Positions 43,782-51,490 of a stretch of 64,000 nucleotides of DNA are shown piece by piece. The notes under the pieces were generated by a model. That model did not search any database. It was not told where the DNA came from and saw nothing but the letters and a program-made list of their open reading frames with translations. Every line of letters starts with the position of its first letter. Position 1 is the stretch's first letter. The position numbers and the translations under genes were made by a program. Source of the DNA: Haloarcula sp. CBA1127 (GTDB lineage Archaea; Halobacteriota; Halobacteria; Halobacteriales; Haloarculaceae); the NCBI RefSeq assembly GCF_001485575.1, contig NZ_BCNB01000006.1:3038001-3102000 (forward strand), in the 5' to 3' direction.

Positions 43782-45182
43782 ATGACTCACGTCGTTATCA
43801 TCGGCGCGTATGGCAGTGCCGGGGCCGCAGTCGCCGGCGACCTTGTCGAGGCGGACGACATCGAACTCACGCTCATCGACAACGGCGAGCCCGGCGGCGG
43901 CCTCTGTATCCTTCGTGGCTGTATGCCGTCCAAGGAAGTGCTCTCCGCAGGCGCACATCGCTTCCAGGCGCGCCACGACGACCGTCTCGTCGGCGACGTG
44001 CCCGACGTTGATCTGGAGGCCGTCGTCGAGCGCAAGGACGACCATGTGCTCGACTGGGCCGGGCACCGCCGGGACTCCGTCCACGAGATGGCCGAGCGCG
44101 ACGACGTAACGTTCATCCACGACACTGCCACGTTCGTCGACGAGCACACGGTCCAGGCCGGCGGCGAGGAACACGAGGCCGACTACGTCGTCATTGCGAC
44201 CGGTTCCAGCGTGAACGTTCCGGACACGCCCGGCATCGACGAGGTCGACTTCATGACGAGCGATCAGGTGCTCGACGCCACGGAGTTCCCTGACTCCGGC
44301 ATCGTCATGGGCTTCGGGTACATCGGGATGGAGCTGGTCCCGTATCTGGCGGAGGCCGGTGGCATGGAGCTCACCGTTATCGAGCACGACGACCGGCCGA
44401 TCGACGAAGGCGACCCGGAGTTCGGCGACGAGGCGCTTGACATCTACGAGGACAACTGGGACGTGACCATCCCGACGAACTGCTACGAGCAGGAACTAGA
44501 GGAAACGGAAGACGGCGGCGTCCGCCTCACCGTCGAGTACGACGACGGCAGCGAGGAGACGTTCGAAGCCGACCAGCTGTTCCTCTTTACCGGCCGTCGC
44601 CCGACCGTCGAGGGGCTCGGGCTGGAGAACACGCCCGTTTCCGTCGAAGGTGACTGGGCGAAAGACACGATGCAGACCCGCGACGCCGACCACATCTACG
44701 CCGTCGGCGACGTCAACGGCAAGGAGCCGATTCTCCACGTCGCCAAAGAGCAGGGCTTCACCGCGGCCGAGAACATCGTCCGACAGGAGGCCGGTGGCTC
44801 GCTCGAAGAATACCGCAACGTCCACCACCACGTCATCTTCTCCGGGCTGGGCGTCTACCCGTTCGCCCGCGTCGGCCACAACGAGAAGACGGCGAAAGAA
44901 GCGGGCTACGACGTGGTCACGGCGACGCGCCAGGCCAGCGACGACGGCGTATTCAAATCCAAAGACGTGCCTGAAGGGCTTGCAAAACTCGTCGTCGACG
45001 CGGAGGACGGGACAGTACTCGGCTGGCAGGGCATGCACTACCACGCGGACAGCTTCGCCAAGACGTTCCAGACCATCGTCGAACTTGGCCTTGACGTGCG
45101 CGACCTGCCGGACCGGGCCTATCACCCGACGCTCCCCGAAAACGTCGACGGCCTCATTCGGGACTGCGTCGACCAGTTATAA
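43782..45182 (+). CDS. Dihydrolipoyl-dehydrogenase-like pyridine nucleotide-disulfide oxidoreductase
   Basis: The 466-residue flavoprotein begins THVVIIGAYGSAGAAVAGDL, a slightly odd FAD-binding loop. It carries the redox-active pair in GGLCILRGCMPSKEVL (C-x4-C), the second dinucleotide fold near GIVMGFGYIGMELVPYLAEAG, VYAVGDVNGKEPILHVA-like IYAVGDVNG, and the dimer domain with the active-site base in the C-terminal ...PDRAYHPTLPENVDGL motif. Class I enzymes of this kind include dihydrolipoamide dehydrogenase and mercuric reductase. No E1/E2 partners lie nearby, so the physiological substrate is open. A TATA-like ctttatt lies 28 nt before the ATG. Confidence 0.88.
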   Translation: MTHVVIIGAYGSAGAAVAGDLVEADDIELTLIDNGEPGGGLCILRGCMPSKEVLSAGAHRFQARHDDRLVGDVPDVDLEAVVERKDDHVLDWAGHRRDSVHEMAERDDVTFIHDTATFVDEHTVQAGGEEHEADYVVIATGSSVNVPDTPGIDEVDFMTSDQVLDATEFPDSGIVMGFGYIGMELVPYLAEAGGMELTVIEHDDRPIDEGDPEFGDEALDIYEDNWDVTIPTNCYEQELEETEDGGVRLTVEYDDGSEETFEADQLFLFTGRRPTVEGLGLENTPVSVEGDWAKDTMQTRDADHIYAVGDVNGKEPILHVAKEQGFTAAENIVRQEAGGSLEEYRNVHHHVIFSGLGVYPFARVGHNEKTAKEAGYDVVTATRQASDDGVFKSKDVPEGLAKLVVDAEDGTVLGWQGMHYHADSFAKTFQTIVELGLDVRDLPDRAYHPTLPENVDGLIRDCVDQL

Positions 45183-47102
45183 GCGGTCGACCTGAACACC
45201 GGTCACGTCGAAGCGCACCCCGCCGTCCTCGCTTTCTGCGACAGTTATCCGGCCGCCGTGTGCGTCGACGATTTCGGAGACGATAGCCAGCCCGAAGCCG
45301 GTCCCGTCGTCGCTCGTGGTGTAGCCGCGCTCGAACACCTCGTCACGCTCGTCTTCGGGAATTCCGGGGCCGTCGTCCGCGACGTAGAACCCACGGCCGT
45401 CAGCGAGGGTCCCGACGCAGACGGTCACGGGGTCGTCGCTGTGTTCCACACTGTTTCGGAAGAGGTTCTCGAAGAGCTGCTGAAGCCGCGTCTGGTCGCC
45501 CGTGATCCGCGCGTCCGTATCGACCCGTTCAAGCGTCGCGTCCGAACTCTCGACGGTGTCCCAGGCGGCCGTAATGATATCGTCTAGCGACGCTTCGGTC
45601 GCGTCGATGACCTTGTGGCCGCCGCGGGCGAGCGCGAGCACGTCGTCGATGAGTTCGTCCATCCGTTCGAGCGACCGCCGGAGCGATTCGACGTGCTCCG
45701 GGTCCCCGTCGTATTCCTCGTCGACAAGCGTTAGCCGGCCGACCGCGACGTTGAGCGGGTTCCGGAGGTCGTGGCTGACGACGCTGGCGAACTCCTCCAG
45801 GCGGTTTCGCTCGCGGGTGAGTTCCTGCTCGCGGCGTTCGCGCTCCTGTTCGTAGCTGACCCAGTTCCCCATCAACTCCACGAGCGTGACTTCCCACTCC
45901 GAAAAGGAATCGCGGGGCTCCGTGCCGTAGAAGCAGAACGTGCCGTACACCGAGCCGTCGACGACAACGGGCGTTCCGAGGTAACAGGAGACGCCCATTT
46001 CGGTGTAACCCACTCTCTCAGTTAGTTCTGGCCGGTCTTCGGCGATATCAGCGAGCACCAGCGTCTGCTCCTCGACGACGGCCCGCTCGCAGTTCGTCGC
46101 GTCGAGCGGGACTGCATCGCCCGCCTCGATGGCTCCTGTCCGGTCGCGGACGATTTCGAAGACGTACATATCGCCATCGATGCGTGAGAGCGCGGCCGTT
46201 TCGGTTCCGAGGGCGTGCTGCCCGATTTCGAGCAGGCGCTCGACCTTGTCCTCGAAATCGAGGTCCTTGCGGGAGATAACCGCGTAAATCTCTCGGAGCG
46301 TCCGTTCTCTGCCCCTGATCTCCTCCTCGTGCTTGTGGCGCTCAGTGATGTCACGGAAGTACACCGAAATTCCGGTTTGTGACGGGTACGCAGACACTTC
46401 GAACCACGTCTGTAGCGGCTCGAAGTACGCTTCGAAGGATGTTGGCTCCTGCTTAGTCATCGCCTGTCGGTACTGCTTGCTGAACTCCGTTTCTTCCAGG
46501 GACGGGACCACTTCCCAGATGTTTTGCCCCAGCAAGTCGGTGGTATCACCGTCTCCCGCCATCGCACGGCCGATGACGCGGCGACCGCGTTCGTTGGCGT
46601 ATGTGAACTCCCAGTTTTCGTCCACCGCAAAGAACGCGTCGGTCATCCGGTCGAGAATGTCCGCCTCCTCCTGATAACGAGCGACAGCAGCGGTGATCCG
46701 CTGTCGAAGGAACTCCGTCTGCTCTGAGAGGGGTGTCTTCGTCACGTAGTCCGTGACCCCGGCAGAAATGGCATCGCTGGCCACGCTTTCGTCCCCATCG
46801 TCAGTGAATAACAAAAACGGGAGGTCAGACGACTGCTCCCGGACGACGCTCAACAGTTCGATTCCGTCTCTGTCCGTCAGTCGGTACTCGCTGACAACAC
46901 AGTCATAGGACGCGTTTTCGAGAGATGTGAGCGCGTCGTCCGCCGTCTCACACACCGTCACAGTGAATTCGTCGGGGCTCCCGCTTAGCGCCTCCGTGAC
47001 TGCCGTGATGTCGTCGCAGTCCGCGTCAACGTAGAGAACGCGCACCCGACCGGCAGTTCCGTCGGCCCCGTGACGGTTCGGCGTGGCCACGGGTGTATCC
47101 AT
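45177..47102 (-). CDS. Hybrid histidine kinase: degenerate receiver, PAS, GAF, HisKA, HATPase
   Basis: From the ATG at 47102 (MDTPVATPNRHGADG) the product is 641 residues, soluble. Domains in order: receiver (about 20-130), PAS (about 150-270, AFFAVDENWEFTYANERG to RDITERHK), GAF (about 285-425) and HisKA with the H-box VVSHDLRNPL. The HATPase follows with N-box NLFRNSVEHS, G1 DDGPGIPEDE and G2 GTGFGLAIV. The receiver's phospho-acceptor position is Glu72 (VVSEYRLTDRDG) instead of Asp. A TATA-like box near 47128 supports this start over an ATG at 47153. It overlaps the upstream gene's stop by 6 bp, convergently. Confidence 0.9.
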   Translation of the reverse strand: MDTPVATPNRHGADGTAGRVRVLYVDADCDDITAVTEALSGSPDEFTVTVCETADDALTSLENASYDCVVSEYRLTDRDGIELLSVVREQSSDLPFLLFTDDGDESVASDAISAGVTDYVTKTPLSEQTEFLRQRITAAVARYQEEADILDRMTDAFFAVDENWEFTYANERGRRVIGRAMAGDGDTTDLLGQNIWEVVPSLEETEFSKQYRQAMTKQEPTSFEAYFEPLQTWFEVSAYPSQTGISVYFRDITERHKHEEEIRGRERTLREIYAVISRKDLDFEDKVERLLEIGQHALGTETAALSRIDGDMYVFEIVRDRTGAIEAGDAVPLDATNCERAVVEEQTLVLADIAEDRPELTERVGYTEMGVSCYLGTPVVVDGSVYGTFCFYGTEPRDSFSEWEVTLVELMGNWVSYEQERERREQELTRERNRLEEFASVVSHDLRNPLNVAVGRLTLVDEEYDGDPEHVESLRRSLERMDELIDDVLALARGGHKVIDATEASLDDIITAAWDTVESSDATLERVDTDARITGDQTRLQQLFENLFRNSVEHSDDPVTVCVGTLADGRGFYVADDGPGIPEDERDEVFERGYTTSDDGTGFGLAIVSEIVDAHGGRITVAESEDGGVRFDVTGVQVDRL

Positions 47103-47189
47103 ATCCGCTTCAGGGTATGTGGGAATAAAGTTGTACCGCCGGTAAGCTTTCATTACCAGGGTTTTACCCCGTGTATAGCGACTGAGAGG

Positions 47190-47918
47190 TCAGTCAGGCC
47201 GGCGAGCCGACAGGACCGGAATCTCGTCGATGCGCTCTGTCGAAAGCGCGTCCCAGTCGACGCCCGTTGGCGTCGTATGCGTGGTGGCCGTCTCGACAGT
47301 TCGGTCCGGCGTCACAACCCAGTCCATTGGCACGTCGTGGTCGTCGACGGGGACAGTGGTGTCGACGACGCCTTCGGGGCCGCCGACAATCTGGAGTTCG
47401 TGGACCGTCGTCACGACCGGTGTCGTCTCGTCGACCAGTCCCAGTTCACGGAGGACAGCGTATTCGAGGTCGCTGTACCCCTCACCCTTCCCGATTCGCG
47501 CGCCGTCCCCGGTGACTGCGACCGACCCCGATACCACGAGGTCAACGCTTCCGACCGCCTCGGGGCCGACCTGCCGGGCGTGGTCCGCGACGTTCGACAC
47601 CGCCGGCGCGGCCTCGATGTCGTCGAGTTCGGCGGGGTCGAGTTCGTAGAAACACTGCTCGTCCCGGAGCCGTGGCACGGCCATATACACCGTTTTGCCG
47701 GCCCGCAGCGCCGCCCGGCGGACCGGGAGCTGTGGTGAATCCGGATTCGCCTTCACCGTCTCCGCGGCGTCCCAGACTGCGGTCTCGGTCAAGCGCTGTG
47801 CGGCCTCGTTTGCGGCTTCGAAATTCGGAATCCGGTCGTGGGGCGGGAACGGGAATCGAGCGATACTGCGCTCTTCCAGCGCGTCCCAGACCGTCTCGCG
47901 GATAGTTTGTTTATCCAT
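47190..47918 (-). CDS. 5-formyltetrahydrofolate cyclo-ligase family protein
   Basis: The 242-residue protein starts at the ATG at 47918 (MDKQTIRETVWDALEERSI). It has the MTHFS fold: an N-terminal helix RETVWDALEE, the FPPHDRIPNF segment, and the nucleotide/phosphate motif VAVTGDGARIGKGEGYSDLEYAVLRELG (family GxRxGxGxGYYD-like). It ends with the HELQIVG and DWVVTPDRTVE segments. The bacterial enzyme converts 5-formyl-THF to methenyl-THF with ATP; haloarchaeal members may act in folate or another one-carbon step. It begins 4 bp after btuF on the same strand, so the two are cotranscribed. Confidence 0.85.
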   Translation of the reverse strand: MDKQTIRETVWDALEERSIARFPFPPHDRIPNFEAANEAAQRLTETAVWDAAETVKANPDSPQLPVRRAALRAGKTVYMAVPRLRDEQCFYELDPAELDDIEAAPAVSNVADHARQVGPEAVGSVDLVVSGSVAVTGDGARIGKGEGYSDLEYAVLRELGLVDETTPVVTTVHELQIVGGPEGVVDTTVPVDDHDVPMDWVVTPDRTVETATTHTTPTGVDWDALSTERIDEIPVLSARRPD

Positions 47919-47922
47919 GGCG

Positions 47923-49023
47923 CTATGGCCTCCGGCGGCGAACCTGCTGTGTGCAGACCAGCGCCAGCAGCGCGACAAGTGCCCCAACAGCCGTGAATCC
48001 GGGGCCACTGGCGTCGGTCGTGGACTGGTCAGTGCTTGGCGTGTGGTCCGCGGGCGTGGGCTCGCTCGTTTTGGTCTCGGCCGGCATCACCGCCGACCGT
48101 GGGACGTAGCTGTCGGCGTCGTAGCGGTCCGGATAGAGCTGTGCAGTGGCATTATGTGCGAACGAAACTACGCTCCGCGGGGCGGGCTGGTTGATGTTCC
48201 GGACCTGTACGGCGACCGTCGAATTGGTCTCGCCTGCGGTCGTGCTGGCGTAGGGTTCTGTCTCCGCAACGGTCGCTGTGTTCTCGGTGACGAAGAGGAC
48301 ATCCGGGTCGAGCTGGAGGATGACCTCGTCGCTGAGCTGTGGATACTGGGTGTGGTTGCGGGCCGCAACGTTCTCCGCGCCCGCGAGTTCGATGAGCGAC
48401 GTGACGAAGGTGTTGCCCGCCGCCACGTACCCTCCGCCCAGCGGGTACAGCGCCGTCGGTCTGTCTTCGGCGTCCGCGGTGACCTGCCGGACGGCATCGA
48501 CGTTTGCGTCCATCCAGGCGTTCGCTTCGCTCGCACCCTCGCAGTTACCGGTCAGGCGTCCGATAGTCGTTGTCTTTGTTCGGATATCCTCGATAGTTGT
48601 CGCGGCGGGGAGGTGATAGACAGTGAGCCCGGCCTGTCGGAGCGGGGCCACGTCGCCGGCGCTGGCGTTCGGTGCGATCACGAGGTCCGGGTTCGTGCTG
48701 ACGACACGCTCGACGTTGACACCGAAGCTCGCGGAGACGTTCGTTCGGTTCTCAGCGCCGTCCAGATAGCTTGCATACTGGGTGAGCCCGACCACTTGGG
48801 AGCGGCCACCGATCTCCCACATCGTCTGGGCAGCCGAAGGGTTGGTCGTCGTGACCCGCTCCGGGCGTTCCTCGAGGGTGACCTCGGTCCCGGTCGCGTC
48901 GGTCACCGTGACCGGAAACGAGCAGCCCTCCGCCTGTGTGGCTGCTGTTGCTGAAGCTGGAGTGACACCCGCGAACGAGCCGACAAGCAAGACAGAGACG
49001 AATACGAGAGAAAGTCGTCGCAT
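47923..49023 (-). CDS. btuF: PGF-CTERM-anchored cobalamin-type ABC transporter substrate-binding protein
   Basis: The 366-residue protein has a signal peptide (MRRLSLVFVSVLLVGSFAGVTPASA) and a periplasmic-binding-protein domain of the BtuF/FecB type (about 33-290; EERPERVTTTNPSAAQTMWEIGG, DLVIAPNAS, PTALYPLGGGYVAAGNTFVTSLIELAGAENVA). A Thr/Pro/Ser-rich stalk follows, and the end is the PGF-CTERM signal (SGPGFTAVGALVALLALVCTQQVRRRR), by which archaeosortase anchors the protein. It is divergent from btuC and the pair share a 58-bp promoter region. Cobalamin as substrate is inferred; a heme or siderophore is possible. Confidence 0.9.
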   Translation of the reverse strand: MRRLSLVFVSVLLVGSFAGVTPASATAATQAEGCSFPVTVTDATGTEVTLEERPERVTTTNPSAAQTMWEIGGRSQVVGLTQYASYLDGAENRTNVSASFGVNVERVVSTNPDLVIAPNASAGDVAPLRQAGLTVYHLPAATTIEDIRTKTTTIGRLTGNCEGASEANAWMDANVDAVRQVTADAEDRPTALYPLGGGYVAAGNTFVTSLIELAGAENVAARNHTQYPQLSDEVILQLDPDVLFVTENTATVAETEPYASTTAGETNSTVAVQVRNINQPAPRSVVSFAHNATAQLYPDRYDADSYVPRSAVMPAETKTSEPTPADHTPSTDQSTTDASGPGFTAVGALVALLALVCTQQVRRRRP

Positions 49024-49044
49024 ATCCTAGGCGGGTGTCAGGAG

Positions 49045-49057
49045 CAATAAATACTTA
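49045..49057. promoter_or_regulatory. Single AT-rich promoter element serving both btuF and btuC
   Basis: aataaatacttat lies about midway between the two divergent starts: its centre is about 29 nt from the btuF ATG and about 31 nt from the btuC ATG. It is close to palindromic, so one TATA-like box could serve both directions, with leaderless transcripts on both sides. Confidence 0.5.
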
Positions 49058-49081
49058 TCTACTGCAACTGGGCTTTCATAC

Positions 49082-50152
49082 ATGCGTTTCGCGGGTCGGA
49101 CTGTCGGGTGGTCGGCGGGGCTCGTCGCCGTCCTCTGTGCCGTGGTGACGACGAGCGCCGGCATCGGCCCGGTGTGGATTCCGCCCGACGTCGTCGGGAA
49201 AGTGCTGCTCAACGCCGTCGTCGTCCCGACTGGCATCTCGTTCTCCGGTCCTGCCGTCGACGTGACCACGGCCCACGTATTTTCCTACACCGTAAGCGAC
49301 CTCCAGACACAGATAGTGATGCAGGTCCGACTCCCCCGGATACTGCTCGGTGCGGTCGTCGGCTTCTCGCTTGCCGCCGCGGGGACGATCATGCAGGGAA
49401 TCTTCCGGAACCCGATGGCTGATCCCTCTATCATCGGCGTCTCTTCCGGCGCAGCGGTCGGCGCGGTTGCCTTCATTGTCGCGCCAGTCGTCATCCCGTT
49501 CGGGCTCGGGCTCCGCGGCGCGGCCTTCGCAGGAGCGCTGGTCGCGGCCTTCGGCGTCTATCTCATCGCCACGCGGAACGGCCGCACGCCGGTCGCGACG
49601 CTGTTGCTGGCCGGCGTGGCGATACAGACGTTTCTGGGCGCGGTGGTCTCGTTCCTGTTGCTCCACAGCGGCGAGAGCATCCGCCGGGCGCTGTACTGGC
49701 TGATGGGCCATCTCAAGGGTGCGTCCTGGCCCGAAGTGACCACTAGCGTCGTGCTCGTTGCCGTCCCGTTCGTCGTGTTGCTCGCGTACGCACGCGACCT
49801 GAACGTCATGCTGCTCGGCGAGGAAGACGCACAGAGCCTCGGTATCGAAGTCGAACGGACCAAACGAGTCCTGCTTGCGCTATCAGCGGTCATCACGGCT
49901 GCGGGTGTCGCCGTCGCCGGCATCGTCGGGTTCGTCGGCCTCATCGTCCCCCACGTGATGCGGCTGCTCGTCGGGCCGGACCACCGGATACTCCTCCCGA
50001 CAGCGGCGCTCGCTGGGGCGTCGTTCCTCGTGGCGACGGACACGCTAGCACGCTCGGGGAGCGCCGAGGTCCCGGTCGGCATCGTCACCGCCGTCCTCGG
50101 TGCGCCGTTTTTCCTGTACTTGCTCCGGAAGCGGGAGGTCCACGAGCTATGA
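49082..50152 (+). CDS. btuC: BtuC-type ABC transporter permease (FecCD family)
   Basis: The 356-residue permease has about nine to ten membrane helices. FecCD family motifs are QVRLPRILLGAVVGFSLAAAGTIMQGIFRNPMADPSIIGVSSGAA, LLAGVAIQTFLGAVVSFLLL, YWLMGHLKGASWPEV, LGIEVERTKRVLLALSAVITAAGVAVAGIVGFVGLIVPHVMRLLVGPDHR and TLARSGSAEVPVGIVTAVLGAPFFLYLLRK. It forms the channel for a corrinoid- or siderophore-like cargo. Its stop overlaps btuD by 4 bp. Confidence 0.93.
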   Translation: MRFAGRTVGWSAGLVAVLCAVVTTSAGIGPVWIPPDVVGKVLLNAVVVPTGISFSGPAVDVTTAHVFSYTVSDLQTQIVMQVRLPRILLGAVVGFSLAAAGTIMQGIFRNPMADPSIIGVSSGAAVGAVAFIVAPVVIPFGLGLRGAAFAGALVAAFGVYLIATRNGRTPVATLLLAGVAIQTFLGAVVSFLLLHSGESIRRALYWLMGHLKGASWPEVTTSVVLVAVPFVVLLAYARDLNVMLLGEEDAQSLGIEVERTKRVLLALSAVITAAGVAVAGIVGFVGLIVPHVMRLLVGPDHRILLPTAALAGASFLVATDTLARSGSAEVPVGIVTAVLGAPFFLYLLRKREVHEL

Positions 50153-51420
50153 GCGGTCAAAGCGAGCCCGACAATGCGGACCCGGAGCGAGACCGTTCCA
50201 GGCCGATGCTCGACGTATCCGACCTCACGGTGTCTTTCGGCGACCAGCCGGTCGTCTCGGGCGTCGATTTCGGCGTCGACCGCGGGTCGCTCGTCGGTCT
50301 CGTCGGTCCCAACGGCGCGGGCAAGACGACCGTCCTGCGAGCGGTGAAAGGGACGCTCAACCCGGACACCGGAACGGTTCGCGTCGATGGCGAGCCGATT
50401 TCGAACCGCTCAGCGAAAGCGGTGAGCCGCCTTGTCGCGAGCACGCCACAGGGAACCGCACTGTCGTTCGACTTCAGCGTCAGACAGACCGTGGAGATGG
50501 GGCGGACACCGCATCTCGGCCGATTCGACCGAATGGACGACGGCGACCGGCGCGCCGTCGAGACGGCGATGGAGCGCGCCAGCGTCGCTCAGTTCGCTGA
50601 CCGGCCGTTCACCTCGCTGTCCGGCGGCGAGCGCCAGCGGGTCCTGCTGGCCCGGGCACTGGCACAGAAGACGCCGGTGCTCCTGCTTGACGAACCGACG
50701 GCGAGCCTCGACATCAACCACGCCGTCCGCACGCTCGAACTCGTCCGAGCGCTCGTCAACGATGGGAAAACGGCCGTCGCCGCCATCCACGACCTCAATC
50801 TGGCCGCGCGGTACTGCGACGAGCTGGTGTTGCTCGCCGGCGGCGGCATCCGCGCCGCGGGCCGTCCCGCCGATGTTCTCACGAGCGACACGCTCCGTGA
50901 CGCCTTCGACGCGGAGACACTGGTGACGACCCAGCCCGGCACCGACGCGCCGCTTGTGACGCCGCTTGCTGAACAAGAGTCGGTCGCCCGTCGCGTCCAC
51001 GTCGTCGGGACCGGCAAGCCAGCGGCCGCTGCCGTCTCGAAACTCGTCGGGGCTGGCTGTCGGGTCAGTGTCGGCGTTGTCTCTGCCGGCGACGCAGCCG
51101 CCGAGCGGGCCCAGGACCTCGACTGTGAAGCAGTCACGGTCCCAGCCTTCGCTGGCATCGACGACACGGCCCGTGAGCGCGCAGTTGACCTCGCCGCTGC
51201 CGCCGATGCTGTCGTGATAGCGGGCGAAACCGGTGACGGCAACAGTGCGGTTATCGAGGCGGGCGATACTTGCCTCGCTGTCGAGACGGATGAGAGCGTC
51301 CACGCCAGCGCCGTCCACAATACCGTCCCACTGGCTGCGCTCCCTGCAGCGGTGGGGTCCCTGCCGCCCGGACCGGAGCGCGATGCGACACCGCCGCTCA
51401 ATCAGTCGACCACTGACTGA
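50149..51420 (+). CDS. btuD: BtuD-type ABC transporter ATPase with C-terminal extra domain
   Basis: The 423-residue protein has an ABC ATPase domain (about 20-260) with Walker A GPNGAGKTT, the Q-loop region GTALSFDFSVRQ, signature TSLSGGERQR and Walker B LLLDEPTASLD. From about 285 a further domain (HVVGTGKPAAAAVSKLVGAGCRVSVGVVSAGDAAAERAQDL) adds roughly 130 residues not found in bacterial BtuD. It resembles a small nucleotide- or cobalamin-handling Rossmann-like unit, which haloarchaeal homologues also carry. It powers BtuCF. Start codon overlaps btuC (ATGA). Confidence 0.9.
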   Translation: MSGQSEPDNADPERDRSRPMLDVSDLTVSFGDQPVVSGVDFGVDRGSLVGLVGPNGAGKTTVLRAVKGTLNPDTGTVRVDGEPISNRSAKAVSRLVASTPQGTALSFDFSVRQTVEMGRTPHLGRFDRMDDGDRRAVETAMERASVAQFADRPFTSLSGGERQRVLLARALAQKTPVLLLDEPTASLDINHAVRTLELVRALVNDGKTAVAAIHDLNLAARYCDELVLLAGGGIRAAGRPADVLTSDTLRDAFDAETLVTTQPGTDAPLVTPLAEQESVARRVHVVGTGKPAAAAVSKLVGAGCRVSVGVVSAGDAAAERAQDLDCEAVTVPAFAGIDDTARERAVDLAAAADAVVIAGETGDGNSAVIEAGDTCLAVETDESVHASAVHNTVPLAALPAAVGSLPPGPERDATPPLNQSTTD

Positions 51421-51490
51421 GTCCACCGTCGGCTGAGGTATCCCGGGCGAGAACAGCAACACCGATACTTTTCGCTCCCGTACGTCGCCC

